In this document: positions 8,398 through 16,098 of the stretch, one piece after another | Numbering within the stretch: the first letter of the stretch is position 1 | Layout of the letters: each line of letters begins with the position of its first letter | NCBI RefSeq assembly: GCF_007827955.1 | Contig: NZ_VITR01000025.1 | Coordinates: forward strand, 1-52,785 | Source: Nitrospirillum pindoramense | GTDB taxonomy: Bacteria > Pseudomonadota > Alphaproteobacteria > Azospirillales > Azospirillaceae | DNA: 52,785 nucleotides | Reading direction: 5' to 3' | The notes under the pieces: model-generated | Told to the model about the DNA's origin: nothing | Databases searched by the model: none | What the model saw: only the letters and a program-made list of their open reading frames with translations | Position numbers and translations under genes: made by a program

Positions 8398-9045
8398 ATG
8401 AACGCGGCAATCAACGCGGCAACGAACGCGGCAACCCAGCCCGCCCCCCCTTACGATCCCTGCCTAACCCCACCGGCCGCGACCGGCTTTCCGGAGGTGG
8501 TGAGCCTGCCGACCGGCCATCCCTTGCGGCCTGCGGTTGAGGCGTTGGTCCGGGATATTTACGCCCGGACATACGGCGCCCGGATCACCCGTTTCCCCCG
8601 CCTGATGATGGCCGCCCTGGACAGCACTGGCGCGCCGGCCTGCGCCGCCGGCGTCCGCACCACCGCCGACGGCTTTTTCTCCGAGGCCTACCTGGATCAG
8701 CCGGTGGACCGCGTGCTGGGCCGCCACACCGGGCGCCATGTCCACCGGGCCCGCGTGTTCGAGATCACCACCCTGGTCAGCCGGCGCCCCAGCCTGTCGG
8801 CGGGGTTCTTTCACAGCATGGCCCTGCGCGGCGCGGCGGAGGGCTATGACTGGTGCTTCTTCACCGCCACGGCGCGCCTGCGGCTGCTGTTGCAGCGGCT
8901 GCATCCGCCCCTGCTGATCCTGGCCCAGGCCGATCCCGCACGCCAAGCTGACGCCGCCACCTGGGGCCGTTACTATGACAGCGCGCCCACCGTCTGCGCC
9001 GCCGACGATTGGCCCGTCCTGGGCCCGGAGTGGCGCGATGCTTGA
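8398..9045 (+). CDS. 'thermostable hemolysin' family protein (probable GNAT-fold acyltransferase)
   Basis: A 215-residue cytoplasmic protein with no signal peptide. It resembles the thermostable hemolysin (T-hemolysin) family: LTRFPRLM-like core (ITRFPRLMMAAL), GVRTTADGFFSEAYLD, and VFEITTLVSRRPS followed by a small-molecule-binding segment. The family name comes from a Vibrio protein, but its fold relates to GNAT/autoinducer-synthase acyltransferases, and no toxin features are visible. A GTG at 8389 would add three residues. The stop overlaps the ligase start by eight bases, and seven genes follow one another almost without gaps, so it probably acts in a pathway with the ligase, diiron protein and reductase. 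The reaction is unknown. Confidence 0.72.
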   Translation: MNAAINAATNAATQPAPPYDPCLTPPAATGFPEVVSLPTGHPLRPAVEALVRDIYARTYGARITRFPRLMMAALDSTGAPACAAGVRTTADGFFSEAYLDQPVDRVLGRHTGRHVHRARVFEITTLVSRRPSLSAGFFHSMALRGAAEGYDWCFFTATARLRLLLQRLHPPLLILAQADPARQADAATWGRYYDSAPTVCAADDWPVLGPEWRDA

Positions 9046-10609
9046 TCTGTTGCGCACCTTGCGGCGGCACGCCGCCGTCACGCCCCATCGGCCCGCGATT
9101 GCGGATGGGACCACCACACTGGATTATGCCGGCCTGGCCGCCCGCGTGGCCGGCGCGGCGCAGGCCCTGAGGACGCTGGACGGCCAGGGCGGCCCCTGTG
9201 TGATCGGCATCCTCGGCGGCAACGGCGTGGACTGGGTGGTGGCCCAGCTTGCCATCTGGCAGGCGGGGCACACCGCCGTCCCCCTGCCCCCCTTCTTCTC
9301 ACCCGCGCAATGGCGGCACATCGCCACCGACGCCGGCATCACCCATATCGTCCATACACCGGACGCCGATGCCGCGTCGGCTGCGGCACTGGGCCTGCCC
9401 CTGCACCCCGTCCCCATGGCAACGGCGTCCGCCGCCGCCCTGGACCACGCCACAGCGGCGCGGCAGGTCATCTACACCTCCGGCAGCACGGGCACGCCCA
9501 AGGGCGTCCTGCTGGAAGCGCGGCAACTGGGGTGGAGCACGACGGCCCTGGCGCAGGCCATCGCCGCCCGCGCGGACGACCATTATATCAGCCTCCTGCC
9601 GCTGGCCCTGCTGCTGGAAACGCTGTGCGCCGTGACCATCCCGCTGTCCGCCGGGGCGCGGGTCACCCTGGTGCCCGATCTGGCCGCCCGCATCGGCGGT
9701 CCGCTGGCGCCGGGGTTGGCGGCCACCATCGCCGACCTGGCGCCCACCTGCCTGATGCTGGTGCCGCAATTGCTATCGGCCTGGGTGGCGGACCTGGAGC
9801 GGCGGGGCGGTGCCGTCCCCGCGCGACTGCGTTACGTGGCGGTCGGTGGTGCCGCAGTGCCGCCGGCGCTGGCGCAACGGGCCTGGACGCTGGGCATACC
9901 GGTGCATGAGGGCTATGGCCTGTCGGAATGCTGCTCCGTCGTCGCGCTGAACCGGCCGGGGGAACGGCGCCCGGGGACAGTGGGCCACCCCCTCCCGGGC
10001 CTGCGGGTGACCATCGACCAGGGGGAGATCGTGGTGGCGGGTCCCCCCGTCATGTCGGGATATGTGGGCCAAGCCCCTCTGCCGTCCGGGCCGGACCAAC
10101 CGGCGGTATGGCGGACCGGCGATCTGGGCGGCTTCGACGATGACGGCCACCTGGTCATCCACGGACGCCGCGACGCGCTGATCGTAACCCCCTGGGGGCG
10201 CAACATCAGCCCGGAATGGGTGGAGGCTCATTTCCTGGGCGACCCCCGCCTGTCCCACTGTCTGCTGAGCGACGCCGGGCCAACGGGCGGGCCAGAGGGT
10301 GGACCAGAGGGCTTGGCGCTGTTGCTCGTTCCCGCGACGGCGGCGGAGGCTTGGTTCAAGGCCGCCAGTGAGACGGCGGTCGCCAGCCTGGTGTCGGCCG
10401 CCGCCGCCAGCCTGCCCGGCTACGCCCGGCCACGTCGGCACCATGTGGCCTTCGCCCGCGACATGGCGGCGCTGGGCCTGTTCACCGCCAACGGCCGGCT
10501 GCGCCGCCGCGAGACGGCGGCGGCCTATCGCCCCCATCTCCATCCGCCCGGCGCCATTCCAGCGCCCGCCATCGATGTCCCTTCCCCTTTGTTGACGGAG
10601 GCCCCGTGA
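9038..10609 (+). CDS. AMP-forming acyl/aryl ligase (ANL superfamily)
   Basis: A 523-residue adenylate-forming enzyme. The A3 P-loop-like motif IYTSGSTGTPKG lies at residues 145-156, the A5 motif GYGLSE at about 292, and the WRTGDLG hinge-region motif is in the last third. The C-terminal domain is shortened: it has NISPEWVE where the usual PxE segment lies, and a GRLRRRE stretch resembling the region that carries the catalytic Lys, though that Lys is not obvious. It probably activates a carboxylic acid as the AMP ester, either for CoA ligation or for direct transfer by the GNAT-like neighbour. The stop overlaps the next start (GTGA). Substrate cannot be read from sequence. Confidence 0.85.
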   Translation: MLDLLRTLRRHAAVTPHRPAIADGTTTLDYAGLAARVAGAAQALRTLDGQGGPCVIGILGGNGVDWVVAQLAIWQAGHTAVPLPPFFSPAQWRHIATDAGITHIVHTPDADAASAAALGLPLHPVPMATASAAALDHATAARQVIYTSGSTGTPKGVLLEARQLGWSTTALAQAIAARADDHYISLLPLALLLETLCAVTIPLSAGARVTLVPDLAARIGGPLAPGLAATIADLAPTCLMLVPQLLSAWVADLERRGGAVPARLRYVAVGGAAVPPALAQRAWTLGIPVHEGYGLSECCSVVALNRPGERRPGTVGHPLPGLRVTIDQGEIVVAGPPVMSGYVGQAPLPSGPDQPAVWRTGDLGGFDDDGHLVIHGRRDALIVTPWGRNISPEWVEAHFLGDPRLSHCLLSDAGPTGGPEGGPEGLALLLVPATAAEAWFKAASETAVASLVSAAAASLPGYARPRRHHVAFARDMAALGLFTANGRLRRRETAAAYRPHLHPPGAIPAPAIDVPSPLLTEAP

Positions 10610-11325
10610 CCGACGCCCCCCAGATCGCGCACCCCCAGCAGACCGCCTACCAGCAGTTGCTGGCTGAAACCGCCCAGGCGCGCGGCGCCTTTCTGTCCAT
10701 TCCCGTCCTGAGTATGGCAATGGATGGGGCGGTCCCCCTGCCCCTCTACCGCGACTTCCTGGGCCAGGCTTACCATCATGTCCGCCATACCTGCCGCCTG
10801 CTGGCGCTGGCGGCGGCCCGCACCGACGACGACGTCTATCGGGATGCCCTGTTCGCCTACATCCAGGAGGAGCAAGGGCACGAGCGGTGGATCCTGGACG
10901 ACATCGCCGCCTTAGGGGGCGATGCCGGGCGGGTGGCCGCCTCGCCACCCGGTGCCGCCTGCCGTGCCCTGCTGGCCTTCGCCTATGATGCGATCGAACG
11001 CGTCAGCCCCTACGCGCTGCTGGGCATGGTGCATGTGCTGGAGGGCATGTCCACCCTGCTGGCGTCGCGGGCGGCCGATGCCCTGCGGCGGGCCTACCGA
11101 TCCGACGCCAATGGGTCGGGGTTCCGCTACCTGACCTCCCACGGCGCCCTGGATGAGGAGCACGTCGTCTTTTTCCAGCGACTGGTGGACAGCCTGGACG
11201 CGCCGGCGGCGCTGCCGGTCATCACCGATGCGGCCAACATGGTCTATCGCCTGTACGGCGACATCTTCCGGGACCTGAGCCGGGGCTTGGATCATGGCCA
11301 GGGGAGCGTCGGCCATGCCGCGTAA
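10606..11325 (+). CDS. haem-oxygenase-like diiron oxidase family protein
   Basis: A 239-residue helical protein of the 'iron-containing redox enzyme' group (haem-oxygenase-like fold, TenA/UndA relatives). Likely metal ligands sit in the expected spacing: helix 1 with His57/58 and His61 (YHHVRHT), helix 2 with Glu88/Glu89 and His92 (EEQGHE), Glu146 (VLEG), and a last helix with His179, Asp183 and His186 (SHGALDEEH). Members of this fold such as UndA and BesC cleave or oxidise fatty-acid or amino-acid substrates with O2. GTG start overlapping the ligase stop. With an acyl-activating enzyme upstream and an SDR downstream, the substrate may be an activated acid; this is inference. Confidence 0.78.
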   Translation: MTDAPQIAHPQQTAYQQLLAETAQARGAFLSIPVLSMAMDGAVPLPLYRDFLGQAYHHVRHTCRLLALAAARTDDDVYRDALFAYIQEEQGHERWILDDIAALGGDAGRVAASPPGAACRALLAFAYDAIERVSPYALLGMVHVLEGMSTLLASRAADALRRAYRSDANGSGFRYLTSHGALDEEHVVFFQRLVDSLDAPAALPVITDAANMVYRLYGDIFRDLSRGLDHGQGSVGHAA

Positions 11326-12169
11326 TCCCGTGCACTACGGCCAGACCGCCCTGATCACCGGGGCCGGTGGCGGCATCGGGCAGGCCCTGGCCGTCGAGGC
11401 GTCGCACCGGGGCCTGGGGGTCATCCTGGTGGGCCGGCGCCGCCCAAACCTGGAGGCCACCCAGGCGCTGTTGCGGCCGGGCAGCCCCTGCCTGGTCAAG
11501 ACGGCTGACGTGACCGTGGCCCAGGACCGGCAAGCCCTGACGCAAGCGGTGCGGGATTGGGCGGGGCAACTGGATTTCCTGGTGAACAACGCCGGCACGG
11601 TATGGGCGGGCCCGCTGTCCACCATGGACGACCAGGTCCTGTCGGCCCTGGTGGCCACCAACCTGACGGCACCCATGGCGTTGATCCGGGACCTGCTACC
11701 GCTTCTGTCCACCGCCGGCGGCCGGGTGGTGAACATCGGTTCCCTGCTGGGAGACATCCCCTATCCCCTGTTCGCCGCCTATTGCGCCACCAAGCATGGC
11801 CTGCGCGGCTTGTCCGACGCCCTGCGCCGGGAATTGCGGGGACAGGGCGTGGGCGTCACCTATGCCGCCCCACGGGGGGCCAAGACGCCGGGGACAGAAG
11901 CGCTGAAGCCGGTGCTGGCCCTTCTGGATATGCCAGCGGACCCGCCGGTGGATATCGCGCGACGGATTTGGGACGCCGCCCAGGCCGGCGCCGACACCGC
12001 CTATCCACCAGGTGCGGAACGGCTTTTCGTCCTGCTTCAGCGTCTTTTCCCGAAACTGGTCGACGCCGCCGTACGCCACCAACTGCGGCGCATTCGGCTG
12101 GACGCGCCAGCGGCTGATGGCGGCCAAGCCTTTGGCCGTGCGGCTGTCGACCAGCACCCCCAATTTTGA
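11315..12169 (+). CDS. short-chain dehydrogenase/reductase
   Basis: A 284-residue classical SDR. The cofactor-binding glycine motif TGAGGGIG is at residues 15-22, NNAG follows about 80 residues later, and the catalytic YxxxK motif is YCATK (Tyr156, Lys160). Arg residues after beta-strand 2 (VGRRR) favour NADPH. I chose ATG 11315 because AGGGGAG lies about eight bases upstream; 11294 would add seven residues. The start overlaps the stop of the diiron gene by 11 bases. A longer C-terminal extension (about 60 residues, Arg-rich) follows the catalytic domain. It probably oxidises or reduces an intermediate of the same pathway. Confidence 0.85.
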   Translation: MPRNPVHYGQTALITGAGGGIGQALAVEASHRGLGVILVGRRRPNLEATQALLRPGSPCLVKTADVTVAQDRQALTQAVRDWAGQLDFLVNNAGTVWAGPLSTMDDQVLSALVATNLTAPMALIRDLLPLLSTAGGRVVNIGSLLGDIPYPLFAAYCATKHGLRGLSDALRRELRGQGVGVTYAAPRGAKTPGTEALKPVLALLDMPADPPVDIARRIWDAAQAGADTAYPPGAERLFVLLQRLFPKLVDAAVRHQLRRIRLDAPAADGGQAFGRAAVDQHPQF

Positions 12170-12180
12170 GGTACCGCCCC

Positions 12181-12903
12181 ATGACACGGTCCGTTTCCGC
12201 CCTGCCACGCCAGGTCGCCCTTCTCCTTGCCCTATCGCTGCCGGCCACCCCGGCCGCCTGGGCGGCCGACACCCTGCCCGTCGCCCAAAGTGGTGCCGCC
12301 GAGGCCACCGCGCCGGCCATGATGACGGCCTTGGCCACCGTCGAGCGCGACTGGTCCCACATCACGTTCGAGATGACGGACCGCGACGCCCGCACCCAGG
12401 CCATGACCGCGCTGGTGGCGCGGACGGCGCAGTTGGCCGCCAATTATCCCGGGCATGCCGAGCCGCTGATCTGGCAGGCCCTGGCCATCAGCAGCCAGGC
12501 CGGCCTGCAAGGCGGACTGGGCGCGCTGCCCCTGGCCCGGCAGGCGCGCACCCTGCTGGAAACGGCGGGGCGCCTGGACTATCGCGCCGTTGGCGGGGCC
12601 GTGCCCACCAGCCTGGGTTCCCTCTACTACAAGGTGCCGGGCTTCCCCTTGGGCTTCGGTGACGATGACAAGGCGCGGCGGTATCTGGAGGAAGGGCTGG
12701 CCATCAACCCCGACGGCCTGGACGCCAACTATTTCTACGGCGACTTCCTGGCCGAACAGGGGGAATACCGCAAAGCAGCGGAGGTGCTGACCCACGCCCT
12801 GGCGGCCCCGCCCACGCCGGATCGCCCTGTCTGGGATGCCGGGCGCCGGGTGGAGATCCGCACCTTGCTGACCCGTGTGCAGCAGAAGCTGGCGGCTGGT
12901 TGA
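12181..12903 (+). CDS. exported TPR-like protein
   Basis: About 240 residues with a signal peptide (LLLALSLPATPAAWA, cleavage before ADTLP). The rest is helical repeats of the tetratricopeptide type; the clearest copy is RRYLEEGLAINPDGLDANYFYGDFLAEQ, here about residues 165-192. A YYKVPGFPLGFGD segment before it is seen in related periplasmic TPR proteins. An in-frame TTG exists at 12166, but ATG 12181 gives a normal signal peptide. The stop overlaps the methyltransferase start (ATGA). It is probably a periplasmic scaffold linked to the cluster; no enzymatic residues are visible. Confidence 0.7.
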   Translation: MTRSVSALPRQVALLLALSLPATPAAWAADTLPVAQSGAAEATAPAMMTALATVERDWSHITFEMTDRDARTQAMTALVARTAQLAANYPGHAEPLIWQALAISSQAGLQGGLGALPLARQARTLLETAGRLDYRAVGGAVPTSLGSLYYKVPGFPLGFGDDDKARRYLEEGLAINPDGLDANYFYGDFLAEQGEYRKAAEVLTHALAAPPTPDRPVWDAGRRVEIRTLLTRVQQKLAAG

Positions 12904-13598
12904 TGGACGCGCCCGCCCCGTCCGACGTGATCCACCGGCCCCATCCCTGGTGGCACAGCCTGGGCCGACAGTTGCGTCATCCCACCGGCCTGTGGGGTGA
13001 CCTGCTGGGCCGGCTGATGAACCGCCTGAACGCGGCACCCAACCGCGCGGCCGTCGGCGCCCTGGCACCCCGGCGGGGCGACACCCTCCTGGAATTAGGC
13101 TTCGGACCCGGTCACGGGCTGGCCCTGGCGGTGGACGCGGTCGGCACCGCCGGCATGGTTCATGGTGTCGATCAATCGGCCGTCATGCTGCGGCAGGCGG
13201 GCCGCCTCAACCGCCGGGCATTGGCGGCGGGACGCCTTCACCTGCATCTGGGCCGCTTCGACGCCCTGCCGCTGGCCGCCGCGTCGGTCGATGGCATCCT
13301 GGCGGTGAACGTGGCCTATTTCTGGCGCGAGCCCGCGCGGGTTCTGGGCGAGGCGAGGCGCATGCTGCGCCCCGGCGGGCGGCTGGTGGTCTATGTCACC
13401 GACGCCGCCACCATGCGGCGCTGGCCCTTCGCGTTGACCGGCACCCATCGGCTGTTCACCGCCGTCGACCTGATGGACATGCTGGTGGAGGGGGGATTTC
13501 CCGCCGATGGCATCAGCGTCCGCCCCCTGTCGCTGGGCCATGGCATGACCGGCCTGATCGCCGTTGCCGCCACCCCCCGCCCTTCCGCCTCTTCGTGA
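12903..13598 (+). CDS. class I SAM-dependent methyltransferase
   Basis: A 231-residue cytoplasmic enzyme. The SAM-binding motif I is LLELGFGPGHG (about residues 60-70), followed by GVDQSAVML (motif II), FDALPLAAASVDGILAVN (motif III/IV) and LRPGGRLVVY (post-motif). This is the UbiE/Methyltransf_11 pattern. The N-terminal 55 residues contain HPTGLWGDLLGRLMNRLN, common in small-molecule and lipid methyltransferases. It overlaps the TPR gene by one base and is followed 12 bases on by the DUF2141 gene. It would tailor the product of the cluster, but its substrate is unknown. Confidence 0.82.
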   Translation: MDAPAPSDVIHRPHPWWHSLGRQLRHPTGLWGDLLGRLMNRLNAAPNRAAVGALAPRRGDTLLELGFGPGHGLALAVDAVGTAGMVHGVDQSAVMLRQAGRLNRRALAAGRLHLHLGRFDALPLAAASVDGILAVNVAYFWREPARVLGEARRMLRPGGRLVVYVTDAATMRRWPFALTGTHRLFTAVDLMDMLVEGGFPADGISVRPLSLGHGMTGLIAVAATPRPSASS

Positions 13599-13610
13599 CG
13601 GAGCCCCAAG

Positions 13611-14039
13611 GTGACCCTGACCAAGCACGCCATCGCCGCCTTCCTCGGCGCCCTTTTCGTCCATGCAGCAGCGGCGGCCGGCGACCTGACCGTCACCGTA
13701 GAGGGTATCGAGCCCGGCCCGGGCGCCGTACGCGTGGTGCTTTATGACAAGGCTGACGGCTTCCGGCATGAGGACAAGGCGGCGGCCGTGCAAAGCGTCC
13801 CCGCCACCCAAGCCAGCGTGACCGCCGCGTTCCTGAACCTGCCGCCCGGCCAATACGCGGTGATCGCCTATCACGACGCCAACGGCAACGGGAAATTGGA
13901 CCTGACGCTGGGCATGTTTCCCAGCGAGGGGTGGGGCCTGTCGCTGGACCCCACCGTCCTGGGTCCGCCCCGCTTTGGCGCCAGCGCTTTCGATGTCGGC
14001 GCCGATCCGGTCTTTCAAACCGTCCGGCTGCACTACTAA
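13611..14039 (+). CDS. DUF2141 family periplasmic protein
   Basis: A 142-residue exported protein: signal peptide to about HAAAAAG, then the DUF2141 pattern DLTVTVEGIEPGPGAVRVVLYD, LPPGQYAVIAYHDANGNGKLD and the G(M)FPSEGWG segment. The acidic DANGNGKLD loop resembles a calcium-binding loop. GTG start after AAGG. The last gene of the 8398-14039 run, with a strong hairpin just after it. The family has no established function. Its position suggests an accessory role in the envelope for the pathway. Confidence 0.78.
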   Translation: MTLTKHAIAAFLGALFVHAAAAAGDLTVTVEGIEPGPGAVRVVLYDKADGFRHEDKAAAVQSVPATQASVTAAFLNLPPGQYAVIAYHDANGNGKLDLTLGMFPSEGWGLSLDPTVLGPPRFGASAFDVGADPVFQTVRLHY

Positions 14040-14050
14040 TCCCACAGCCA

Positions 14051-14083
14051 TGAAGCCCCTTCCTATTCTGGAAGGAGGCTTCA
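14051..14083. terminator. bidirectional hairpin terminator between convergent genes
   Basis: TGAAGCC-CCTTCC and its near-perfect inverse GGAAGG-A-GGCTTCA form a stem of about 13 pairs with one bulge and a short loop (TATTCT). It sits exactly between the stop of the DUF2141 gene (+) and the stop of the cytochrome b561 gene (-), so it can serve both strands. The T-run is weak. Confidence 0.6.
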
Positions 14084-14100
14084 TCGCACTTCATGCAACC

Positions 14101-14685
14101 TCAGGCCCGCTTGCGGCCGGTAAGCATGGCCTTCACCAGGTTTTCCCGGTGCAGCACGCTGGACAGGATCACCCCACCGACGTGCAGGACCACCAGGATG
14201 AGGGTCACCGTGGCCATCGCGCCATGGATGTCCTCCATCGCGTCCTCGCCCAGGATGCCGCCGCCCGTATCCAGGACGACGCCGGTGGCCACGGTCAGGA
14301 GCAGGCTGGCCAGCAGTGCCACGATCATGGCGCCGCCCGCCGGGTTATGGCCCACATACCGGCCTGCCCGCCCCTTGACCAGGGCCGCCATGTAGGAGAG
14401 GAAGCCGCTTGGGCTGGGCACGAAGTCGGCGAACCGGGCATGCGGGGTGCCGATGAGGCCCCATAGGGACCGCAGCCCAACCGCCACCAGGATCACGAAG
14501 CCTGCCGCCTCATGCACCGGCATGATCTCTTCGGCCGACAGCCAAGCGATGGCGAAGGAGGCGGCGATGGTCCAATGAAGGAGGCGGATGGCCGGATCCC
14601 ACACCCTCACCGTACCAGCGGGGGGTGTAGCGTCGGGGGAAACGGCGCCCTGTGGGGCGCCGTTGGAGGAGGTGGACATGATCAT
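14101..14685 (-). CDS. cytochrome b561-type membrane protein
   Basis: A 194-residue inner-membrane protein with four hydrophobic helices and the diheme cytochrome b pattern: RVWDPAIRLLHWTIAA at the start of helix 1 (His of LLHW), MPVHEAAG in helix 2, and histidines EDIHGAMA and VLHVGG in the last helices. Such proteins pass electrons between a membrane quinone pool and a periplasmic partner. Start 14685 overlaps the upstream PepSY stop by one base; ATG 14679 is an alternative with better ribosome-site spacing. It forms an operon with the PepSY gene at 14685-14996, a pairing often found near metal- or stress-responsive two-component systems. Confidence 0.85.
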   Translation of the reverse strand: MIMSTSSNGAPQGAVSPDATPPAGTVRVWDPAIRLLHWTIAASFAIAWLSAEEIMPVHEAAGFVILVAVGLRSLWGLIGTPHARFADFVPSPSGFLSYMAALVKGRAGRYVGHNPAGGAMIVALLASLLLTVATGVVLDTGGGILGEDAMEDIHGAMATVTLILVVLHVGGVILSSVLHRENLVKAMLTGRKRA

Positions 14686-14996
14686 CAGTCCTCATCCTTT
14701 TCCGTCTTCAGGATATCGCCGGTGTGGGCGTCAACGGCCAGCTCGACGCGCTTACCCTGGGGATCGCGGGCTTCGACCTTGTAGTTCTTGTCGCGGTGCC
14801 GCTTGATTTCGGTGACGTCGGAATATCCCTGGGCGGCCAGGCGCTCGATCACCTGAGAAACGGTCAGGGCGCTTGCATCCCCGGCTTTTCCCGGCTGAGC
14901 CTGGCTGGCCGGCATGGTCTCGACGGCCAGCGCGTAGCCGCCGATGGCGAGAGAGCCCATCAGCAGTGCTGCGGCGGCGATTTTGCCATACATCAT
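14685..14996 (-). CDS. exported PepSY-domain protein
   Basis: About 103 residues: signal peptide (MGSLAIGGYALA), then one PepSY domain with ERLAAQGYSDVTEI, then KVEARDPQGKRVELAVDAHTG and the ending GDILKTEKDED. Two adjacent ATGs (14996 and 14993) follow a CGGAGAA site. PepSY domains are thought to act as inhibitory or redox-related periplasmic modules. The gene is divergent from a second PepSY gene at 15110, with a 113-base shared promoter region. Confidence 0.8.
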   Translation of the reverse strand: MMYGKIAAAALLMGSLAIGGYALAVETMPASQAQPGKAGDASALTVSQVIERLAAQGYSDVTEIKRHRDKNYKVEARDPQGKRVELAVDAHTGDILKTEKDED

Positions 14997-15109
14997 GGTG
15001 TTCTCCGTATTGGGATTGGATGGTGGCATCATCCTGGCGGGTTTCCATTGAACGGAGCCTGAACGGCATGTTCAGCCTGCGTTCAGGAAAGGGACGGTCA
15101 ACTGTGCCG

Positions 15110-15439
15110 ATGAGATGGATCGCCGCCCTTTTGTTGCCACTGCTGCCCCTGCTGGCCGTGCCCGCCGCCCTGGCGGACACGGACCAGGATCAGGACCGCG
15201 CGCGCGCCGCCGTGGAACAGGGGCGCGCGCTGCCCCTGCGCACCATCCTGGATCGCGCCGCGGAGCGCTTCCCCGGCCAGCTTCTGGAAGCGGAATTGGA
15301 GGAGGAGCACGGCCGATTGGTCTATGAGATCAAACTGCTGATGGACGGCGGGCGTGTCGTGAAGCTGCATTACGACGCCCGCACCGGCGATCTGCTGGCG
15401 GTCAAGGAACGCGGGGCCGAGAAGGACCGCAGGTCATGA
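15110..15439 (+). CDS. exported PepSY-domain protein, first gene of a two-component operon
   Basis: A 109-residue protein: signal peptide ending AVPAALA, then a PepSY domain (LRTILDRAAERFPGQLLEAE, YEIKLLMDGGRVVKLHYDARTGDLL). The open frame continues upstream without homology, so I start at MRWIAAL; a GTG six bases earlier is possible. The stop overlaps the response-regulator start (ATGA), so PepSY, regulator and kinase are translationally coupled. PepSY proteins in this position are common in metal- or acid-sensing two-component operons. Confidence 0.8.
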   Translation: MRWIAALLLPLLPLLAVPAALADTDQDQDRARAAVEQGRALPLRTILDRAAERFPGQLLEAELEEEHGRLVYEIKLLMDGGRVVKLHYDARTGDLLAVKERGAEKDRRS

Positions 15440-16098
15440 GAATACTCCTAGCCGAGGATGATGCGGCGCTGCGCCGCCAACTGGCCGAGGCGCTGGCGGA
15501 TGCCGGCTACGCCGTCGACCTGGCCCCTGACGGCGAAGAGGCCGCCTTCCTGGGGGAGAGCGAGCCCTATGACGCCGTGGTGCTGGATCTGGGACTGCCG
15601 GTGCGCGACGGCCTGTCCGTCCTGCGCGCTTGGCGGGCGGTGGGCATCAAAGTGCCGGTGCTGATCCTCACCGCGCGGGGCACCTGGCAGGAAAAGGTGG
15701 AGGGCATCGACGCCGGCGCCGACGACTATCTGGCCAAGCCGTTCCGGATGGAGGAGTTGCTGGCCCGGGTGCGCGCCTTGATCCGCCGGGCCGGCGGACT
15801 GGCGGCAGCGGAACTGCGCTGCGGCCCCGTGGCGCTGGACACCCGCACCGGCCGGGTGACGGTGGACGGCCGCCCCATCGCGCTGACGGCGCATGAATTC
15901 AAGGTGCTGTCCTACCTCATGCACCATCCGGGCAAGGTTGTTTCCCGCACCGAACTGACCGAGCACGTCTACGCCCAGGATTTCGACCGCGACAGCAACA
16001 CCATCGAGGTGTTCGTCGGCCGGCTGCGCCGCAAGCTGGGCAGCGACTTCATCCGAACGGAACGGGGCCTGGGGTACCGCCTGGAGGCGGCGCCGTGA
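15436..16098 (+). CDS. OmpR/PhoP-family response regulator
   Basis: A 220-residue protein. The receiver domain has EDD at residues 7-9, Asp51 as phospho-acceptor (VLDLGLP), Thr in LTARGTW and Lys in LAKPFRMEE. The C-terminal winged-helix DNA-binding domain starts after about residue 125 and ends RTERGLGYRLEA. It is similar to PhoP/QseB/FeuP-type regulators. Stop and start overlap the downstream kinase (16095). The nearby divergent PepSY/cytochrome operon is a natural target. Confidence 0.92.
   Translation: MRILLAEDDAALRRQLAEALADAGYAVDLAPDGEEAAFLGESEPYDAVVLDLGLPVRDGLSVLRAWRAVGIKVPVLILTARGTWQEKVEGIDAGADDYLAKPFRMEELLARVRALIRRAGGLAAAELRCGPVALDTRTGRVTVDGRPIALTAHEFKVLSYLMHHPGKVVSRTELTEHVYAQDFDRDSNTIEVFVGRLRRKLGSDFIRTERGLGYRLEAAP

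Noticed and set aside
8398-9045. A haemolytic toxin
   Set aside because: The family name is historic. There is no signal peptide or pore-forming feature, and the gene sits inside a metabolic operon.
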